Assembly: GCA_030765325.1 (NCBI GenBank)
Contig: JAVCCT010000331.1
Location: forward strand, 1-10,271
DNA length: 10,271 bases
DNA from: Candidatus Stygibacter frigidus
GTDB lineage: Bacteria > Cloacimonadota > Cloacimonadia > Cloacimonadales > TCS61
Reading direction: 5' to 3'
This document shows, piece by piece, positions 6,725-10,271 of the stretch. The notes below the pieces were generated by a model. The model searched no databases, was not told the origin of the DNA, and was given only the letters and a program-made list of their open reading frames with translations. The stretch's first letter is position 1. Every line of letters starts with the position of its first letter. The translations under genes were made by a program, and so were the position numbers.

Positions 6725-6753
6725 TAAAAATGGAATGATTAATCATTTGTCAA
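6725..6753 (-). promoter_or_regulatory. Promoter-like site with embedded 14-bp palindrome
   Basis: On the - strand TTGACA (6753-6748), a perfect -35 match, is followed directly by AATGATTAATCATT (6747-6734), a perfect 14-bp palindrome. The -10 region is weak: TTTTTA at 17-base spacing (6730-6725) or TTTAGA at 19. A palindrome filling the spacer of a promoter is a classical repressor-operator position. The distance to the small gene's start is about 40 bases. No regulator gene lies nearby. Confidence 0.4.
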
Positions 6754-6782
6754 ATAATAAATCCGGGTTAATGAGGAATAAT

Positions 6783-6821
6783 TATTTACAGATAATCACT
6801 AATAATAATATTTTGTAAATA
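6783..6821 (+). promoter_or_regulatory. Weak promoter candidate for the flavoprotein gene, framed by inverted repeat
   Basis: TTTACA (6785-6790) and TATTTT (6809-6814) are separated by 18 bases and match the sigma-70 boxes at five and four of six positions. The same stretch is bounded by an exact 8-bp inverted repeat, TATTTACA (6783-6790) and TGTAAATA (6814-6821), 23 bases apart. In DNA this rich in A and T both patterns can arise by chance. Confidence 0.25.
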
Positions 6822-6857
6822 TTGAATTAAGAAATAATGGAATAAAAGAGATGGAAT

Positions 6858-8072
6858 ATGTATGATGTGATAGTGATTGGGGGAGGAGCTTCGGGATGTA
6901 TGGCAGCGGGAATATCTGCTGAACTGGGGAATAAGGTTTTATTAATAGAAAAAAATGATAATCTGGGCAGGAAACTCAATATAACCGGAAAAGGTAGATG
7001 CAATCTCACCAATGCCTCTGATGTGCCGACTATAATCAAGAACTGTCCTAAGAATGGCAAGTTTCTCACAAATGCCCTCTATCGATTCAATTCGGAAGAT
7101 ACTATAAGTTTCTTTGAAAAAATGGGAGTAGAGTGTAAAATAGAAAGAGGAAATAGAGTTTTTCCTGCCAGCGATAAAGCCGGTGATATTGTTTTTGCCC
7201 TTAAAAGATTTTTAGAGCTAAACAAAGTAGAAGTGATAAAGGACAAAGTTATTAACATTGCCCGGATCAATGTAGAATTCAAGGTTTTGACCCAAAGTGA
7301 AAACACCTATGAGTCAAAAGCTCTAATAATAGCTACAGGGGGAAAAAGCTACCCTCAGACAGGTTCTACTGGTGATGGCTATCGTTTTGCCGAAAAACTG
7401 GGGCACACAACTAACCTCTTGAAGCCTGCTCTGGTACCAATTGAGACTGCAGAAGACTGGGTGACTGAAATGCAGGGACTATCCCTTAAGAATGTGGAGA
7501 TCAAGCTCATAAATAAAAATCAAAAAACTATATATAAAGATTTTGGTGAAATGATGTTTACTCATTTTGGAGTAACGGGACCTTTGATCCTATCAGCATC
7601 TTCTCATATCAAAGATTTTACTGATCTCAAACTTGTAATTGATCTGAAGCCGGCATTAGATGAGAAAACTCTTGATAAAAGGATATTAAAAGAAATTGAA
7701 ATAAATCATAATAAACATTATCAGAACCTGCTTAAAACTCTGCTTCCTCAGAAAATGATCAATGTTATTGTGAAATTAAGTGAAATTGAAGCTGAGAGAC
7801 CGGCACATAGTATCAACAAGGTGGAGAGGAAAAATATCGTCAGATTATTGAAAGAGCTAACAATGACCCCGACAAAATTTCGCCCCCTGGCAGAAGCGAT
7901 CATCACTTCAGGGGGAATTTGCGTGAATGAGATCGATCCCCACACAATGCAATCTCGAATAATAGAAGGATTATTTTTTGCAGGAGAGATTATTGATGTA
8001 GATGCATACACGGGAGGATTTAACCTTCAAATTGCCTTTTCCACAGGTTATCTGGCAGGAAAAAGTACTTAA
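6858..8072 (+). CDS. HI0933/YhiN (BaiN-like) family FAD-binding flavoprotein
   Basis: 404 residues, typical for the family. The N-terminus begins at once with the FAD-binding Rossmann loop GGGASG (8-13) and an acidic strand end LLIEK (28-32). The family hallmark GRKLNITGKGRCNLTN spans 37-52. A second dinucleotide-binding-type segment ATGGKSYPQTGSTGDGY begins at 159. The C-terminus has TSGGICVNEIDPHTM, GLFFAGEIIDVDAYTGGFNLQIA and GYLAG, which close the FAD site. Members are often named NAD(P)/FAD-dependent oxidoreductase or aminoacetone oxidase-like. The bile-acid reductase name BaiN applies to one studied member and should not be transferred; the cellular role of most members is unknown. TAA at 6843-6845 closes the frame upstream, so ATG 6858 is the only sensible start, although the ribosome site (AAGAG at 6846-6850) is weak. 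metG follows after 85 bases. Confidence 0.93.
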   Translation: MYDVIVIGGGASGCMAAGISAELGNKVLLIEKNDNLGRKLNITGKGRCNLTNASDVPTIIKNCPKNGKFLTNALYRFNSEDTISFFEKMGVECKIERGNRVFPASDKAGDIVFALKRFLELNKVEVIKDKVINIARINVEFKVLTQSENTYESKALIIATGGKSYPQTGSTGDGYRFAEKLGHTTNLLKPALVPIETAEDWVTEMQGLSLKNVEIKLINKNQKTIYKDFGEMMFTHFGVTGPLILSASSHIKDFTDLKLVIDLKPALDEKTLDKRILKEIEINHNKHYQNLLKTLLPQKMINVIVKLSEIEAERPAHSINKVERKNIVRLLKELTMTPTKFRPLAEAIITSGGICVNEIDPHTMQSRIIEGLFFAGEIIDVDAYTGGFNLQIAFSTGYLAGKST

Positions 8073-8103
8073 AGTTGACCCAATTATACCATATTCCTTG
8101 ACG

Positions 8104-8109
8104 TATAAT
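8104..8109 (+). promoter_or_regulatory. metG: Possible -10 box for metG
   Basis: A perfect TATAAT lies 48 bases before the metG start. The nearest -35-like hexamers are badly placed: TTGACC (8075-8080) is 23 bases away and TTGACG (8098-8103) abuts it. This is a weak promoter call; metG may also be read through from the flavoprotein gene, as I see no terminator between them. Confidence 0.25.
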
Positions 8110-8146
8110 TATCCTCTTAGAAAAAAAAATGTGTAATCAGTATTAA

Positions 8147-8151
8147 AGGAG
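8147..8151 (+). promoter_or_regulatory. metG: Ribosome binding site fixing the TTG start of metG
   Basis: AGGAG within AAAGGAG lies 6 bases before TTG 8158. The nearby ATG at 8153 is too close to this site and in another frame. The protein read from the TTG starts EKILVTSAL, the expected MetRS N-terminus. Confidence 0.75.
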
Positions 8152-8157
8152 AATGTT

Positions 8158-10173
8158 TTGGAAAAAATATTAGTAACCAGTGCTTTGATCTATGCAAATG
8201 GACCACTGCATATTGGACATGTAGCAGGGGCTTATCTTCCTGCCGATATCTTTGTGCGCTTTCATCGTTTGATAAGATCAAATATTATCTTCGTGTCAGG
8301 TACCGATGAACATGGAGCTCCTGTTTCGATAAAGGCAGAAAAAGAGGGGATGACTCCAAGGGAGCTTGTGAATTTTTATCATGATCAGATAGAGCAAAGT
8401 TTCGATGGTCTTAATATTCAATTTGATAATTTTTCTGGTACTGCTCGCAAGTATCATCATGAGATATCCCAGAAGTTCTTCCTCAGTTTACTTGATAAAG
8501 GCTATGTAGTCCAGAAATCAAGTCAGCAGTTCTATTGTGAACATGATAAAAGATACCTTGCTGATCGTTATGTGGAAGGTGTATGCCCATTTTGCCAGGC
8601 TGATGGTGCTCGTGGTGACCAATGTGACAGCTGCGGGAAACTGATCAACTCAATTGAGCTTATTGAACCCAAGTGCAAAATTTGCGGAAATACTCCTGTC
8701 ATCAAAGAAACAAACCACTGGTATCTGGAGCTGCCCAAATTTGAGAACATGCTAAAAGAATGGCTTAATACGAAATCTTATTGGAAGGACAATGTGCTTA
8801 ATTTTATTATGGGCTGGCTTAATGAAGGGTTGAGAGAGAGGGCAATCACTAGGGATATTGACTGGGGAATTCCTGTACCGTTGCCTGAAGCTGAAGGAAA
8901 AGTGCTTTATGTCTGGTTTGATGCCCCAATTGGTTATATCTCATCAACTGTGGAATGGGCAGAAAAGATTGGTTTTCCTGACCGCTGGAAAGACTACTGG
9001 TTTGATCCAGATTGCAAGCTGATCCATTTTATTGGTAAAGATAATATCCCATTTCATGCTTTGATATGGCCTTCTGTACTAATGGAACAAAATGAACCTT
9101 ACATCCTTCCTCATGATATCCCAGCCAATGAATATCTTAATATTGCAGGCAGCAAAGTATCTACCAGTAGGAATTATGCTATCTGGGTAGATGAATATTT
9201 AAAATATTTTGATGGTGAACTGTTGCGTTATGTTCTGGCTGCTAATGCTCCAGAGAGCAAAGATGCTGATTTCACCTGGCAGGATTTCCAGGCACGTATC
9301 AATAATGAACTTGCAAATATCCTGGGTAATCTGGCAAATCGTGTTTTCACATTTACTAAAAAATCCTTTGATGGTAAAATCTCAAGACCGGAAACATTAT
9401 CTGAGACTTCAAAGATCGCTTTTGATGAAGCCCAGGTGCTAATTGATGAAATAGAATCCTGCTATAAAAACTATCGTGTACGCAAAACAACAAGTCTGCT
9501 AATGGATATAGCTCGTATAGGCAATCGTTATTTTGATGAAAGAGCTCCCTGGAAAGCAGTGAAGACAGATAAGGATCATGCAGTTGAGACATTATATATT
9601 TGCCTGGAATTACTGCGTAAAATCACTATTGTCATGACGCCAATATTGCCTTCTAAGATGAAGCAGTTGCGTGAAATGATGAATCTAAACGAAAAATTCT
9701 CCTGGCAGAATATAGCTCAGGAAACATTAGAGTATCAGATTGGTGTAGTTGCTCCTCTTTTCCAGAAAATTACTGATGAACAGATAGAAGAACAGCTTAA
9801 GTTACTTGAAAGTGATCAGGATAAGGAAGTGATTCTGGAACATAAACCAGAGATCGAATATGATGACTTCATGAAACTGGAAATGCGAATAGTGAAGATA
9901 TTGAAAGCTGAAAAGGTTAAGAAATCTAAGAAACTACTCAAGCTTCAGGTAAAAATTGGTTCCGAAACCCGCGAGATCGTTTCTGGTATCTCGCAATATT
10001 ATGCTCCAGAAGACTTGATTGGGAAAAAAGTATTAATGCTGATAAATCTCAAACCCAGAAATATTATGGGAATTTCTTCCCAGGGTATGATATTGGCAGC
10101 AGCAGATGATAATAATAATCTCACACTTCTTACTCCTATGGCTGATATTGATGATGGCTCAGAAGTGAGTTAA
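8158..10173 (+). CDS. metG: Methionyl-tRNA synthetase with C-terminal tRNA-binding domain
   Basis: Cytosolic class I synthetase that charges elongator and initiator tRNA-Met. 671 residues, close to E. coli MetG (677). HIGH is at 18-21. The KMSKS loop is the variant KVSTS at 333-337 within KVSTSRN, which I recall from Bacteroidota-type enzymes. The zinc insertion has the knuckle C143, C146, C156, C159, plus C127, C173 and C176, which with H129 fit the second knuckle of the two-zinc MetRS type. Residues 568-671 form the OB-fold tRNA-binding domain that aids dimerisation, including LEMRIVKIL and LKPRNIMGISSQGMIL. The usual ALPYANGP before HIGH reads ALIYANGP here, with Ile 11 in place of proline. 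Translation starts at TTG 8158 with AGGAG 6 bases upstream. Confidence 0.97.
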   Translation: MEKILVTSALIYANGPLHIGHVAGAYLPADIFVRFHRLIRSNIIFVSGTDEHGAPVSIKAEKEGMTPRELVNFYHDQIEQSFDGLNIQFDNFSGTARKYHHEISQKFFLSLLDKGYVVQKSSQQFYCEHDKRYLADRYVEGVCPFCQADGARGDQCDSCGKLINSIELIEPKCKICGNTPVIKETNHWYLELPKFENMLKEWLNTKSYWKDNVLNFIMGWLNEGLRERAITRDIDWGIPVPLPEAEGKVLYVWFDAPIGYISSTVEWAEKIGFPDRWKDYWFDPDCKLIHFIGKDNIPFHALIWPSVLMEQNEPYILPHDIPANEYLNIAGSKVSTSRNYAIWVDEYLKYFDGELLRYVLAANAPESKDADFTWQDFQARINNELANILGNLANRVFTFTKKSFDGKISRPETLSETSKIAFDEAQVLIDEIESCYKNYRVRKTTSLLMDIARIGNRYFDERAPWKAVKTDKDHAVETLYICLELLRKITIVMTPILPSKMKQLREMMNLNEKFSWQNIAQETLEYQIGVVAPLFQKITDEQIEEQLKLLESDQDKEVILEHKPEIEYDDFMKLEMRIVKILKAEKVKKSKKLLKLQVKIGSETREIVSGISQYYAPEDLIGKKVLMLINLKPRNIMGISSQGMILAAADDNNNLTLLTPMADIDDGSEVS

Positions 10174-10207
10174 TATTATAACTGATATTTCCGACTTGCT
10201 GTAGATG

Positions 10208-10256
10208 TATGAAATATATGCAATTATCTTTTGGGAGTAAATTTATCTATTTCATA
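10208..10256. repeat. Perfect 9-bp inverted repeat after metG
   Basis: TATGAAATA (10208-10216) and TATTTCATA (10248-10256) are exact reverse complements 31 bases apart. The arms are AT-rich, the loop is long and there is no T-run, so terminator function is doubtful. No gene is visible in the last 98 bases. Confidence 0.3.
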
Positions 10257-10271
10257 ATATCCAATTTTACA

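Noticed and set aside
1..10271. Defence system, toxin-antitoxin pair, CRISPR, prophage or biosynthetic cluster
   Set aside because: All long frames are recognisable housekeeping proteins or a lipoprotein; there are no direct-repeat arrays, integrases, nucleases or tRNA-like attachment sites.

Overview
This is an AT-rich bacterial window carrying mostly housekeeping genes. On the + strand, in order, lie a lipoprotein (332-1801), leucyl-tRNA synthetase leuS (2132-4606), the queuosine enzyme queA (4658-5698), a biotin-protein ligase birA (5700-6443), an HI0933/YhiN-family flavoprotein (6858-8072) and methionyl-tRNA synthetase metG (8158-10173). One small unrecognised gene lies on the - strand (6447-6686). 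The lipobox protein and the queuosine pathway fit a Gram-negative-type bacterium. The MetRS signature KxSTSRN and a ligase loop of the GxGRxGN type recall the Bacteroidota/FCB side of the tree (possibly Cloacimonadota). That placement is an inference from memory and is weak.

Layout. Positions 1-331 hold no convincing gene. The left edge looks like a cut-off REP-type palindrome, and a small perfect inverted repeat lies at 198-219. After the lipoprotein gene comes a 330-base gap (1802-2131). It contains a doublet of inverted palindromes with a GTAG foot (1815-1898, REPIN-like), then a ribosome-site-led 21-codon reading frame (2006-2071) whose stop codon is the loop of a hairpin, then the leuS ribosome binding site. 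leuS, queA and birA follow closely (51 bases, then 1 base) and look like one transcription unit, although a hairpin separates leuS from queA. birA converges with the small - strand gene, leaving 3 bases between their stops. The 171-base divergent region 6687-6857 has a perfect TTGACA box for the - strand gene with a perfect 14-bp palindrome directly downstream of it. The flavoprotein gene and metG follow, and metG uses a TTG start with a strong ribosome binding site.

How the genes work together. leuS and metG charge tRNAs, queA modifies the wobble base of tRNAs with GUN anticodons, and birA biotinylates carboxylase/decarboxylase carrier proteins. This is a translation and cofactor cluster, not a pathway. 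I see no phage, CRISPR, toxin-antitoxin, defence or biosynthetic locus, and no strong candidate for an undescribed multi-gene system. The points that deserve a second look are non-coding: the two REP-like palindrome families, the possible leucine leader in front of leuS, the hairpin in front of a queA that has no visible Shine-Dalgarno sequence, and the palindrome in the promoter of the small - strand gene.
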